A stretch of 64,000 nucleotides of DNA from Hymenoscyphus infarciens (GCA_001414345.1 LLCB01000083.1:62001-126000), one strand, 5' to 3'; counted from the first letter of the stretch, positions 10,812 through 22,400 are shown. A program made the numbers and translations. The notes: generated from the sequence alone by a model not told the origin.

Positions 10812-13259
10812 AAATTTCTTATTTATGATAGCTCTCACCGTTTTCTAGGTGATCGAACATCGGATCTCTTTATTTGTCTCTATGAATTCGTCAGTTTGGT
10901 AGTTAAGCCTAGGCATTACTATCATAACCTAAAGCACACATGGTTTCAGAGGGAACTATACTCTGCGTTGACAGCCACCGATGTGAAAGGAATGTAATCA
11001 AGATATTGGTGCGAGGAAACACCTCTAAGCAAACCTGACGACTTCTCTGTAGTTAAAGCAAACTTTTTGCGATGGAAGCTTCTAGCTTTTAAATCAGATT
11101 TTTCTTGAACGGTGGAATACCTGAAAATAAAGTTCAAATCAACTCCGGTGTTTTTTCTAGGCCTCGAATTTTGATTTTTGTGTTGTTGGCGGTCGTGTAG
11201 CGCATTCGATTCAAGAGGCCACGCTATAGCCCGCTGCAGATTATACCCATGATAGAAATCCTGCTTCATAACTGACTTTCTCGGACCATGTATAGCTCAC
11301 ATTTCCCCATTGATCACGGTGCTCTGCTAGTATTGGATTGCTCCTCTCAACTTGATGACCGCGAGCAATTAGCACTCAAATACCTCGGTCTGGCATTGCC
11401 CAAAACTTGTTACATTAGCAAGAGTAAGGATGGCATATGATCGTAAGAGGTTTTCTATAGTTTTGGACAAATACAAGGTTGAATACTCAGCAAATGGGGG
11501 CCTCGCTTATTTAAAACAACCCAAAAAACACTCCTGTCTCTATCTAACAGCAGCCTAACATACACTTTCATTTTCTGTCACGAGTTTTAAATCCATCATC
11601 AACTGATATGCACCGCCATCCAAATGGAAGGGGAGATGGAGGGGTAGAGGACACGTGAGTGGCTGATACATTCTAGCAGCTTAACATGACGGATACTAGT
11701 GGCTTACTTACAGAACAACGGCTTATACGAAGAAGAATGGTTTATTTGAAAAGAGTTAGATAGATAGAGGGTGGGGTGGCAATATCACAGCTCCCAACCC
11801 CCCCGTCCCCCAACCTCCTGAGATAATGAGGCCGGTTATCGGAGAGAATGTCCCAACCTCCTCGTTTTGAGAAATTGAAGGCAGGGTTTGCTGGACATTC
11901 CCGGGATGCTTCCAATATTTACTGGATACACAACTTCTAGATAGATATTAGGAGTCCTATGCTACTCAAATTAACAAAAATATTGAACACAATGGATGCG
12001 CAGGTTTACAATCCACAGAAGCATCATGGTCCGCTACTAGCGTTAGACCAAGACTGGACTGTCGATCGTACAGACTCAACAATAATATCGTCTCGTTCTA
12101 TAGCAGAGAAGCGTATTATTTTTCCACTGTTGGCGACCATTTTTGAAGTTGACCGCTTTGACATCAAGAAAGCTTCGGAAATAATTTCGTCGAAGGTACT
12201 CCGTACTCACGAGATTGGGGAATTAGAAAGAATGGTGGCGGAAAGGTACTTCGTGTACTTCTGTTCTGTGGGGTTCCATGAAGGGAAGACCCCCTGGCTG
12301 ACGATGCTTTATTTCACGTGAGATTTTGCTCACCATATTCCCAAAAGGTCGACTAGTCCGGTGTTTCGATAAATAAAGTAACAGGCATTTTTTTGGTGAT
12401 CTGTTGTAGTAATACCTTCTCTTGATAAGCTCCATTGACACTCTAGTACGACGTCCGAGTAGGGGTTTCTGTTTAAGCCCGCACCTACTTAAAAGTGCCT
12501 AGATTAATTAAAGAAAATCATACAGCTTACACCCTATCAAAGTGTTTTCCTACATTTCAGTCCATTGCCCAAGATATCTTGAACCAAGTTCATACAGTGG
12601 AATTCATTTAAATACACGCTGAACAATAACTGGGATTCTTGCATCACAACTCTAGTAGTAGCAAAAACTCACCAGAACTAACGAAGATCTCGCCTGATAT
12701 CGGTCGTTTCGAGAGAGGAACTCACTCAAATTCCTTATAAATACCCTTTTTGGATTCAATATCACATATTCGAAACCTACAAAACAGCGAGTGACATCGT
12801 TCTTATCTTTCTTCTTGAGAAACATCGTTCTTATCTTTCTTCTTGAATTGATATTCCTGAACGACATAAAACTACGTTAACTTTTACAGAACTCTCTTAA
12901 TCAAGACGCTTAAAAAGCACACTCAACCTGCAAGAACAGGCATACTAGAGTGGCAGCTCCAGGGAATTCTCGAGAACCAGTTGATCCACAGTCATTTTAC
13001 GTACATGAGGGTTTCTTGGTAAGCTAATATGCAATACTCGCACTTCCTCTTTCGTTGCGAGGAAATATTCATGTACGCCAATGGAACTGCTCCGAGTGAT
13101 CGAGATTGCAAAAGGAGGAAGCCAGTTCACGACTCCTCGAATCCCCATAATTGCGTGAGCACGTAATATGATGACGATCTAAAAATCAAACTTCAAGACA
13201 CCTAAAGGCGCACCTTGTCATGGCATTTTACGAAATGGCCTCGATTCCGAATGGACTAA
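10812..13259. other. Gene-poor intergenic region
   Basis: Composition is ordinary to mildly AT-rich, with no ORF that carries recognisable family features or plausible splice continuation. A 120-codon ORF at 11959-12321 has an ATG but no supporting motif. A direct tandem duplication of about 28 bp (core ACATCGTTCTTATC) lies near 12794-12846. Confidence 0.5.
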
Positions 13260-14065
13260 GAAAGCCTTTGGAGATAAGTGGTTGATATTTGCAACACTCA
13301 TTCTCTCATTGTACTTAATAACTACATCCATTCCCTACATCACAGCCTCAAAAGTCCCAACAGTAGGAAAACGCTTCCCTTTCAAGCCCGAATTCATCAC
13401 AGACCTCCGCTTCTTGCTTCACGCAAAAGAAATTTTAGACGACGGCTACTCCAAAGTAAGCTCTCCTACATATCGCCTTACATATTCAACATCGTTAATA
13501 TCACCTGTTCAAACACACCACATTCAAGTTCATCCGAGCCGATGCAGAAATGCTCGTTCTCCCAGCTCACGACGTGAACGAACTTCAAAATCTACCAAAG
13601 ACTAGCGCCAGCCCCACTTTAGCACACGTATAGAATAACCTGCATTTCCAGACCTTGTAATCTTAGTTCTCTCACCCAGCGGATGCAAGAAGGTGCTTAC
13701 CTACGCTTTGGAACACGATTTCCCAAATAAGGAAGGTAAGTATTCACCTCACATTCACCTCATATGTTGTTTACTGAACCTTTTTGATATTGTTCATAGA
13801 TGAATGGACCACGATTAAACCACATTACACACTCCTTAGACTCGTCTCTCGCTTAAGCGTAAGAGTATTCCTCGGTCTACCCTTATGCTGCAACGAACAA
13901 TGGTTAGAAATATCCACCAAGTTCGTTGAAACCGTCTGTGTATGCCTCGTAGTCGTAAGAAAGTTTCCCTTGTAGCTCTATAGAGTAAATAGCATGTTCA
14001 TCTCGGGATTATAGTGAGGAACCTCCTACATCAGACAAGCGAAGAAACTACTAATCCCCGAGATC

Positions 14066-14093
14066 CAACGACGACGACGACGACGACGACGAC
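14066..14093 (+). repeat. CGA trinucleotide run inside the P450 pseudogene
   Basis: About eight tandem CGA units read as consecutive arginines right after the PEIQ motif of the decayed P450. Confidence 0.85.
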
Positions 14094-14440
14094 AGAAAAA
14101 ACTCACCTCGCCCAGTGTTTAAAGCCAGCAGTAACCCTAAACACCAAAACATCTTATCCCAGAGATTAGAAATCAGACTCTCAAACGAGAAAGACCCCCC
14201 CAAAGTAGCACACCTAAAAGTAACCACATCCCGAGCCTAACCCACACCCCCCAAATGTCCATCATCCACATAATATACGACCCAGCCACCCACCCAGAAA
14301 ACCTCAACCCCTTCACGACAGCGATAAAACAAGTCATCGACTCAGACGGCCCCCGGATATGCTAGAAACCAACCCCCTTCTCAAAACTCCATATACTAGA
14401 CTCCTTTGTAAAAGAATCCTTTTAACGTTTTAATACGCCT

Positions 14441-14458
14441 CCCCCCCCCCCCCCCCCC
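14441..14458. repeat. Homopolymer of 18 C
   Basis: Uninterrupted C run downstream of the last recognisable P450 fragment. Such runs are prone to sequencing error. Confidence 0.9.
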
Positions 14459-14970
14459 TCTCTGCTCTCTACCCACCGAATCCTCGTTCAAAACTAACAT
14501 TCTCATCGATAGCACAATCCCCAGAAAAGGAAACTCACCTCTGGATGCATACAACAGCCCTTCAAACGAATCCCACTCATACTACAAACAAACCCCTTAC
14601 TCTTCCATGGATATATGCCAGTATTCCGACCTACGACACCATCATCACGCCGGAAATCTCCAACAATTAGCCACCACGCTCGCCGACGAAGCGGGATTTC
14701 GGGCATAGGAAGTCTATATAAATCTTACATGTCTAGGACGAGTCTTCTCTGCAGCACTGAAGCAGAAGTGTATTCTCGTGCGGCTGATGATAGATTAAGC
14801 TTTTAAATCAGTTAAGAAGAAGAGGCTGAATGGATAATTTGAGGGCTCATGAGTTTTTCCCTCCCTCCCCATCCAGAAGCCAGGGCTCCCACAGGAACTT
14901 AAAAACCTAAATATTCACAAAAATAGTACCATCGAACTTGAAATTACGATTAGTTACAAAAGCAAGGAAA

Positions 14971-14973
<3 letters not shown>

Positions 14974-15007
<34 letters not shown>

Positions 15008-15171
15008 TAATCAATAGTCTATTTATCCGCTTTAGCGGATATGCAGACGCACTATTTAGGTCTAGTCTATAAATGTGGTTACGAGCCATCGGCTCCGTAT
15101 CTAGGGCTGATAAAAGAAAGACAAAAGAGACCTATAAATCAAATAAATCAAATAATCCAAACTCCAAGTGT
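14974..15171 (-). mobile_element. SINE-like or 5'-truncated LINE insertion with poly(A) tail
   Basis: A run of 33 T (14974-15006) is a poly(A) tail on the minus strand. The insert of about 165 bp plus tail is bounded by an exact 10-bp direct repeat, AAGGAAAAGC, at 14964-14973 and 15172-15181. Poly(A) with a target duplication of this length is the hallmark of LINE-machinery retroposition. The body contains two small hairpins (TCCGCT-TT-AGCGGA near 15018 and GAGCC-ATC-GGCTC near 15085). I found no convincing Pol III A and B boxes, so whether it is a SINE or a truncated LINE is open. Confidence 0.65.
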
Positions 15172-15181
15172 AAGGAAAAGC

Positions 15182-16310
15182 TAAAAAAATTTTTTTTTTT
15201 AAAAAGTCCGTGCTTTAAAATCACCTCTGTAAATATTATAATATTATAATAATAGCTCTACGACTTACTTAACGTAAACAGAACCTAATTCTTGATACTA
15301 TTCTAGATAGTAATAACGTTCTTAACTTCTAAGAACTCGTAGACAACTTTAATTAAAGTAAGAAGCGTATCTAACTTATCTTTAATAATTACTTTACTAA
15401 TTTTAGCCTCTTTTATTAAGAGTTTATTATAGCTTAAAATACTACCTACTCTTAATAATGATAATAATAATATAGATAAGAGAAGGAGGAGGAGGAGAAG
15501 AGAGAGAGTAAAGAGAATAGAGTAGTAGAGAGAGAAGAAGGAAGATAGAAAAAGAGAGATAAAGATAAGAAGAGAAGTAAAGAAGAGAAGAAGAGAGGTA
15601 AAGAAGAAGAGAACAGAGAAGAAGGAGCAAATTAAGAAGAGGAAGTTCTAAGTATAAGAGATATAAAGAATATATAAAAAGGTCGAGGTAAGAGAGAAGG
15701 ATAAGAAGGCTTCTAGAGAATACTTAATAGCTATACTTGAAGAGAACTACTATAATACTCTCTATAATCCCCTCTATCTAGAGAGTTCGATAAAGCGGAG
15801 AGAGAGTGGGAGGGGTAGTAGAGAGGCTTTTCCTAAGATATAGACTTTTTAAACATTTTTTTTAGCTTTTCTCGGCTCTTTAAAACCAGGGAAGCTTAAC
15901 TTATAACTAACTATAAGCGCTAAATTAATTTTATAAATTAAATAAAATAAACTTTAGAATTCTATAAATTTCATGAAGTTTCATCTATATTAAGTCAGGA
16001 TACCACGTAATAGTTTTCTTCTATTCTACCTAGTAAGTTTAGTCTTCTAAAAGCTACCAGAAAGTTAAAAACAAGAGAAAAAAGAAGAGAGGAAGAAAGG
16101 GGGAATCTATCTCCCTAGGGATTAGAGAGGTAGCTAGGATCGGGAGGCTATTTTTTTAAAAAATTCACCTTACTCGGTTCTTTTATTCCGAACCTTTAAT
16201 ATTCCGCGCTGAGATAGTATTATTTTGTATAGATTTTATAAAAGATTTCATAAAGTTAGACTAATTATACTATATAAAGTAAAGTATCAAGGATATATAA
16301 GAAACGAAGG
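15182..16310. other. AT-rich, RIP-like block with a purine tract
   Basis: AT-rich sequence poor in CA and TG, like the transposon blocks, but with no LTRs or readable domains. From about 15478 to 15650 the + strand is almost entirely A and G (GGAGGAGGAGAAGAGAGAG type). It is probably an old repeat fragment. Confidence 0.55.
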
Positions 16311-17597
16311 GTGTTTTCAAAGGTGTCTTTCATTTGGTAGGCCTACCGGAGGCGGAGTTTGTTAGTTACCCAAGCCTTCTCATCCTCTATCACAAGCAAG
16401 GCAGACATCCAAACAAGTAAGTCAGACAACCCAACTAAACAAATAAATACTACCTAACCCAAGCACCACCCCTGATTTGCGAGCCCGAAGCCAATCAAAT
16501 TTAGTCGTAGGAATATACCATAATATAATATAATATAACATAACATAACATAATATACCACTAACACACCACCCACGCCTCAAACCACATACAGTTATCC
16601 CAGCTCAACTCAACTACAACCCATCAACTTATCAGTAGGTATCCCTCTATTTCTCAGTCAAGGTACTAACAAACAAGCAACTTCCTATCCCTTCATATCC
16701 CTTCCTATCCCTTCCTATCCCTTCCTATCCCTTTCCATTTACACACCCCCTTCACACCCCCTTTACACCCCCTTTCCATTTCCATTTCCATTTACCTTTA
16801 CCTTTATATCTACACAAACAAGCGACTTCCCATCCCTTCCTATCCCATCCCATCACATCTACACAAACAAGCGACTTCCCATCCCATCCCATCACATCAC
16901 ATCTACACAAACAAGCGACTTCCCATCCCAGAAAGAGAAATAAGCGAAAGAAAGCTTCCAGAAAATATCGTGGTAAGTTATGAGAAGAAAAAAGAAAAGA
17001 GACGAGAGTTCTTTTCTTTGATAGTTTAGGATTTACGTGAATGTCTTATTTTCCTCTTTAGGTAGTCTTCGCGTGGGATATTAGATGGTGAGTTTGGTTC
17101 GGACTCGGACTCGCGATGTAGATCCTCTCTCTTATCTCTACTTGACTCTAACTCCTTTATTTAAGTAAATAAAAAAATATATTTACCAAAAATAAAGACG
17201 GGAAAGGGAAGATAAGGAAGAAAGTTATTGTACACCCCTACTCAAAACTTTGATGCAATTTCACCCACACATACAGGCACCCAATCACGAAACAAAGAAA
17301 GAGTAATCAGACCGTGTTCATGTAGTCATTCATTCTATTCATAATCTTCATTCTAATTCTCATCTCCACAATCTAAAAAAGAAGAAAACAGACTAGCGTG
17401 CAAAAAAAGGGGGGTATCTTAGGGATCGCAACGAAAAAACAACGGGTACTCTGACTCTCTCGCCTCTCTCTAACTCCACATCTCCTTCTCTTCCATAATC
17501 TCATCTCATCTCATCTCAATCTCATAATCTCGTAAAAAACGAACGCCGGAAAAAGCAAAACCCCCATCAATCCAACCATCATCCTCAACTCACACAC
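16311..17597. other. Intergenic region with clustered microsatellites
   Basis: Holds an ATAAT/ATAAC run at about 16519-16556. Imperfect tandem CTTCCTATCC-type repeats lie at 16680-16735 and 16800-16930, where the phrase ACAAACAAGCGACTTCCCAT recurs three times. No gene is supported. The right part is the 3' flank of the thaumatin-like gene. Confidence 0.6.
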
Positions 17598-18928
17598 TCA
17601 CAACCCCACGAAAACAGCCCAAGCAACAACCGCCACAAGCGCCCCAACACACCCCACACTGCCCTCCCTTCTCTCCGCACCACTCTTCTTAGCCGCCTCA
17701 AGGATAATAGTAACATTCCTCGCATCATCATCAATCTCCTTCCAGCTCTTCCCCGCCCCAGGTGCACCCGTCAAATCCTGAAGCTGCTGCTTAAAAGTCT
17801 TCAAAATATTCGTGCTCCGTCCCTCCGGACAGAAGACCGTCTCAAATCCCCCACCCGTCGGAATAATGAACGTAGAATCTTGGTCATCAAAGGCGAATCC
17901 ATAGGCGTCAGGGCAGACTTTCTTAGCGTGACTAGCATACATGTTTGGTTTGCAAACTCCGTGGTCGGAGAAAGCGCCTGTGCAGCAGTCTGCTGGAGCG
18001 TTGGTTTTGGCGCATGCCGAGTTACAAGGGTCGAAGATGGGTCGTTTGATGTTGTCGTCTGGGTAAGGGTAGACGCCATCTCCTGGCTTGTCAGGTTGGA
18101 TTTTTAGGAGGTCCCAGGGGCACCAGCTTGAGATGTCCATATTGGATTGTGTGGGTTCGTAAGGAACGGGATAGGAAGAATTGGAGGAATCGCCGTTAGT
18201 ACCAGAGGGAGAGGGGTCGGCTGCGAATCCGGCCGTGGCGATACAGACTGCGTTTGAGAGATTTGGGGGGACTTTTTGGAGTTTTGCATCGTCGCCGGGT
18301 ATGAAAACTATTCCTATGGGAATGTTGTAGCCGTCTACAAGGGATATGTCGTAGAATGTTTGGGTACCGCCTGTGCCACCAGCAAGATCGTATTCTGCTA
18401 GACTGGCTGGGGAAACACCCTGGATATCATGAGTTCAAGGAAGATTTTTGAAGTTGAAGGTTGACTTACCGTCATCACACAATTCAGAACTCCACCACAA
18501 TCCCCGGAATCGCATGCAGCTCCACCACCATTGTTCCCATTGAGATTGCTAGCGCCAGTTCCAGTAGGGTTGAAACTGCAATTCGTTCGTCCCCACACTC
18601 TTCCTTGCCAGTCTTTGCTAACCATCAAGGTTTTGCTATCTCCAGTCGCAAGCTCAAATCCCCCCGTTCCAGGTCCTGTACCAGCTTGTGTCCCGATTCC
18701 TGGCCATATCTTGTCCGGGCATTTATTCGTAACTTTCAATGGTATCTGACCATCTCTCTTGATAGGAGGTCCCCATCTCGGAGGTCTGAGAGAAACATCT
18801 CGATCAAACATGCGATTCGTATGGAAAGCTGTAGTGGGAGATATCAGTCCGAGAAGACATATCGAAGTAAGGATTTGCAAAGAAGAGGGTAGCGCAAAGG
18901 CCGAGGATGATTGTGTATTCGATTTCAT
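17598..18928 (-). CDS. Thaumatin-like (PR-5 family) secreted protein, probably GPI-anchored
   Basis: Two exons, 18928-18470 and 18419-17598, joined across a 50-bp GT-AG intron, encode 426 residues. The N-terminus has a signal peptide (SLQILTSICLLGLISPTTAF). The thaumatin domain follows: VTNKCPDKIWPGIGTQ, GFELATGDSKTLMV, GRVWGRTNCSF, DSGDCGGVLNC, LAEYDLAGG, FYDISLVDGYNIPI, CCTGAF, and CPDAYGFAFDDQDSTFI near the end. A low-complexity acidic/Ser stretch and a hydrophobic C-terminus (GCVGALVAVVAWAVFVGL) suggest a GPI-anchor signal, so the protein is likely tethered to membrane or wall. Plant relatives are pathogenesis-related proteins that bind or cleave beta-glucan; the fungal role is less certain. 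It sits tail-away from the glucokinase gene on the same strand. Confidence 0.9.
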
Positions 18929-19986
18929 TTCGAGTGTGTATGAAGATGAAGCTGTAACTGTCGAGATTGAAAAAAGACGGGTTCGATAAGAGGGAGCCGC
19001 CGCAACCTATAAAGATAAAACGGGCGGGCGAAACCAGGTACGAGGGGAAAGCAGGCAGCTTCCCAAAAACTAGGATACGATACCCCCACAACCAACTCCC
19101 AATCCTTCACCCCACTGGAGGATAAATAAGCCAGACCGTTGAAGGGTCAGGGCCGAGGTGGTGCAAAGGGTGCAAAGGGTGCAAAGGGTGCAAAGCCACG
19201 AGCGAACCAGGAGGAGCCAGCAGGCGTCAATCAACAACCAACAACCCGGGCCAATTCCCAAATCCTTATCCCCAATGACGCACAACCAGCAATAACCAAC
19301 CAACCAGCCTCCACTTCCTGCTTTCTGATGCCAAGGGAGGAAGAAAAACAGGGAAGTTGGCAGTAGGAACACCGTACCCTCGATCAGGTACGGAAAAATA
19401 GAGAGAGAGAGAGAGAATAAACAAAAAGAAGGGACCCGGAAGCGAGTCCAAGATTGAAACTGTGAATAGAGAGGGTAGGTAGTGCACCAAAAAAAAAGGA
19501 GTGTTGACAATGCAAATTCGTGATGGATGTTGAGAGCAGAAGGTGAATGAGCGACTTGAATTCAGTTTGAGGTTAAAAGCACGATGACGCAGTTGGGACA
19601 GGCAGGGGTAGTTTATTCAGGGGTTGTGTGTTACCCGAACCAATTGAGAAAGAGGAAGGAGCGACTTTGTTATAGACAGGGGTTGGTTTTGGCAAGTGCG
19701 ATGACCAGGTAGGGACAGTAGCAAGGGAGTGCAAGGGAGTAGCAAGGGAATAGCTTCCATTTCCTCTTTTCTCCTTTCCCACTCAATGCATCGGCCGAAA
19801 CCAAGCATAAGACAGCCATAAAATCATAAAATCAGAAAATCATCAAATCCCCCAACGTAATCCCAAAACTCATTCCTAGCTATGCGAGATGCTTCAAATG
19901 CAGAAGTGATGTGGGAAATCCAGCATCGCCATCTAAAAAGAACAATGGGGGAGCATCAGCTCAAACCCCTCCAATCAAAAGTTTGC
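18929..19986. other. Intergenic: thaumatin-like promoter and glucokinase 3' flank
   Basis: No supported gene. Contains four tandem copies of a 9-bp unit (GTGCAAAGG) at about 19161-19196 and a GA run near 19400. Several ORFs on both strands here have no family features. Confidence 0.55.
19161..19196. repeat. Four tandem copies of GTGCAAAGG
   Basis: Perfect 9-bp repeats upstream of the thaumatin-like gene, about 230 bp before its ATG on the minus strand. Confidence 0.85.
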
Positions 19987-21756
19987 TTAATTTTCACCAA
20001 CATCTTCTAGCTTAGCCCTAAGCTGCTTTAGATAATCCAGTGGCTTCTCCATCTTCGCCGCGACAAGTGCGATTAACGCAGCCCCAACTCCAGACCCATC
20101 CTTGGCAATACCAATGCGAATTCTTCTCTCGCCAGAGGCCCCGATACCATTGATCGCTCGGAAAGCCTCTCGGACCAAAACCTCAAATCCAGGGTAGAAT
20201 TCGACCAGACTGCCATCAACACCAATATCCACAATCTCCTCCTCATCTGTGCCCAATCCTGCGGTATTTGCAAGTTTGCTTGCTGTAGCTGCGGCTGCCT
20301 CGACAACGTTTCCTGCCTTTACATCTTCGACAATAGCTGCTGAGGATTTTGGTCCGGGGGCTTGCCCAGCTCCTGGATTCAGTCGTCCAGTTTGGAGGAC
20401 AATACCGGCAAGTGCTACAGCTGCCAGTCGAGCGGCACGCTTTGCAATGGCGTGTGCGATTTCCTTCACCAGCTGCGCATCTTCGAGGCTAGGTGACAAA
20501 ACGCCGAGATCCTTCTCAATAGATTGTCGCAATGTCTTTAATCCTGCGGTGTTGTCGGCTTCTGCAATGGAGAGAATGCTGCTATCAACAGCCCATTCCT
20601 TGTAAAGTGCCGAGTCTTTGGCAACGCTTGACGTCGTCGAGTAATCGTTTTGGGAGGAGTTGTCGTCTCGGAAGAGAGCAATTTTTGGATCCTTCAAGAC
20701 ACTGACAAGAACGGTTCGAAGAATCTCTCCCAAGAACATGCCCGACACTCGCTTTTCGAACATCTGGATACCTGGGTTGATACTGTCTTGGTCCAGAGCC
20801 TCATCATATTTGGTTGTTGGAAGCACCTTGAGTCCATTGTCGAATGAACCCCATTCTGTGTTGACAACCATCAAACCAGTACTCGAGTCGAATTCGCCTT
20901 CCATGGGTTTCGTGATTTTGGCGAGCTTCTCGACATATGCTCCATTGGTGCCAGTTCCAAAAATAGCCCCAAGAAGTGTGCTGGTCTTTCCAGGCGCTGT
21001 ATACGATCTCGCCATGAGCGTTCCCACGGTGTCGTTGACAAGAGCTGCAACTTTGACTGGCAATTTCAGAAGGTCAATCTCCTTTTGCAACAACTCGCAA
21101 ACATCTTGTCCAACTGCATCTGCGATATCGAATCCCTTCGTCCATCGAATCAAAGTACCTCTATTGATGCCGATTTGGTGAACTGGGAAACTGAATGTGA
21201 AACCCAGTCGGAAAATGTGTTCGTCTCGGTATCCTTCTGGTGTTGAAGATGTCGCCCGGCGTTTGATATGTGCCTCGAAATGTTCCTCATGATGTTCCTT
21301 CAAAAATAGCTCAACCTGCTTGGCAAGAAACGAAAAGAGCTCCTTTGCCGTCTTCGCTACCATAAGCTCTTTGGGAATAGCCACTTTCGATTGAGCGATG
21401 CTAAAGGTTGTGTCTCCGTGTAATTGAATCGAGCAAACTCGGAAATTGGTTCCCCCAAGGTCAACGGCTAGGTAAAGGCCCTAAAATTGTTAGTCGCGGG
21501 GCTTCGAAACTAGAATATTGACCTACCTTTTCTGTTCCGTTTGGCACACCTGTAACGTATGTAGGAATCTGGCTCATGGTGGTGGCATTTTTCTCCAATC
21601 CCTCATCTGTGCCAATTGTCAAAAAGCGATTCAGCCGGTGGATTTTCTGTGGCACGTACTCATCTGCGCAATAAACTCTGTCACTCCCTTGTTGACTTCG
21701 GCATCTGAATAGTCAAACTCAGCGGCGATCCGCTTTGCTTCTGCTTGAAGAGCCAT
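19987..21756 (-). CDS. GLK1: Glucokinase (hexokinase family)
   Basis: Three exons (21756-21660, 21606-21527, 21480-19987) give 556 residues from ATG 21756. Both introns are GT-AG and the joins restore MALQAEAKRI...IAQMNEGLEK and GTEKGLYLAVDLGGTNFRV. Family motifs in order: phosphate loop DLGGTNFRV (about 66-74), sugar-binding LGFTFSFP (151-158), catalytic Asp in VNDTVGTLM (about 209), GTGTNGAYVEK, NTEWGSFDN, and the adenosine-site region VDIGVDGSLVEFYPGF near the C-terminus. It phosphorylates glucose at the entry to glycolysis. Wording of the motifs matches the fungal glucokinase branch rather than hexokinase I/II. The upstream sequence is open in frame across one more intron, so a longer isoform is possible (next entry). 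Confidence 0.95.
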
Positions 21757-22325
21757 CCTGTGTGATTTGCGTGGTCTCGATATGGGAGGTTCGGTTGGAA
21801 ATGGAGGTGGGTTTTCGCAAGTTGTAGCTTCAATGGCTTGGGCTGGAGGGGAATATGCGGAATAAGGGCGACGGGTGAAAGATATCGGTGAATTGTCTCT
21901 CTGAAATAAGAATTGGAAGATCTGAAAGACATCATGTTAGTGAATGGCGTGTTCGTCACCGGCGCGTGATCACATACCAAGACTATGGCCAGAAATGCGA
22001 CCGAGGCGAGGCGTACAATGCCTATGGGGCTTTGGGGTGACAGCCTGTGTGGTTTGCAAATGGAGTCGTCAATGGTTGCTGGCAGTGGTTGTGAAGAAGG
22101 AGAAGGGGAAGGCGGAGAGATTATGGGGGGTTTGGGTAGACGGCGGGCCTTTCTTCTGGCAGGAGACGACGTTGTGGTGGATTGAGGAGGAGGATGGGGA
22201 TGGGGATGGCTTGTCGCAGTGGCAGTGGCAGCCACCATGTGTGATGAGTGCGATGAGTGCGGGGCAACAAAGGCAGGCGAGATGGGGAAAGGAGGGGCAT
22301 TCACCAGGCTTTCTGTCTCGACCAT
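21757..22325 (-). CDS. Possible N-terminal extension exons of the glucokinase with a membrane span
   Basis: An ATG at 22325 opens 116 codons to 21978. A GT-AG intron (21977-21922, 56 bp, with ACTAACATGATGTCTTTCAG at its 3' end) joins in frame to 55 further stop-free codons (21921-21757) that run straight into the glucokinase ATG. The predicted extension is 171 residues: a His/Pro/Ser-rich start, a basic stretch (ARRKARR), a hydrophobic span at about residues 101-123 (VRLASVAFLAIVLIFQFLF) and a Pro-rich linker. It would give a 727-residue, membrane-anchored or organelle-targeted enzyme. The alternative is a 5' untranslated leader that happens to be open. An ATG at 22238 is a second possible start. 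Confidence 0.5.
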
Positions 22326-22400
22326 TCGCTAGGGGTCGGAGAAAAAAGGGCCGTCTCGAATGGAAGGTGCCGGGCGGGGTTTTGGTAGGTATGTGTATGG

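Larger units (their letters stand above)
13260..14720 (+). pseudogene. Decayed cytochrome P450 gene
   Basis: Fragments of a fungal microsomal P450 follow in order on the + strand. First comes a hydrophobic anchor and proline hinge region (VPTVGKRFPFKPEF..LRFLLHAKEILDDGYSK) at 13270-13450. After a gap that could be an intron comes FKFIRADAEMLVLPAHDVNEL at about 13525-13590. Then come VSRLSVRVFLGLPLC (13834-13890), AKKLLIPEIQ (about 14040), an I-helix-like segment ending IYDPATHPENLNPF (about 14270-14310), and KLHILDSFVKES of the K-helix region (about 14385-14420). The pieces lie in different frames separated by stops. No in-frame ATG precedes the anchor, and no heme-binding FxxGxRxC segment is visible. 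Changes are not CA/TG-biased, so decay here is not mainly RIP. Confidence 0.75.

Noticed and set aside
11959..12321. 120-codon ORF with an ATG on the + strand
   Set aside because: No recognisable motif, no splice continuation and no leader-like upstream sequence. It lies in a gene-poor stretch where chance ORFs of this length are expected.
13282..13605. Single intact small protein at the start of the P450 relic
   Set aside because: The frame begins without ATG and its second half is a mistranslated gap. The P450 blocks continue in other frames downstream.
15007..15110. Helitron 3' end (hairpin followed by CTAG)
   Set aside because: The hairpin is followed by CTAGGG rather than ending at CTRR before T, and the poly(T) plus exact direct repeats fit a poly(A)-tailed retroposon better.
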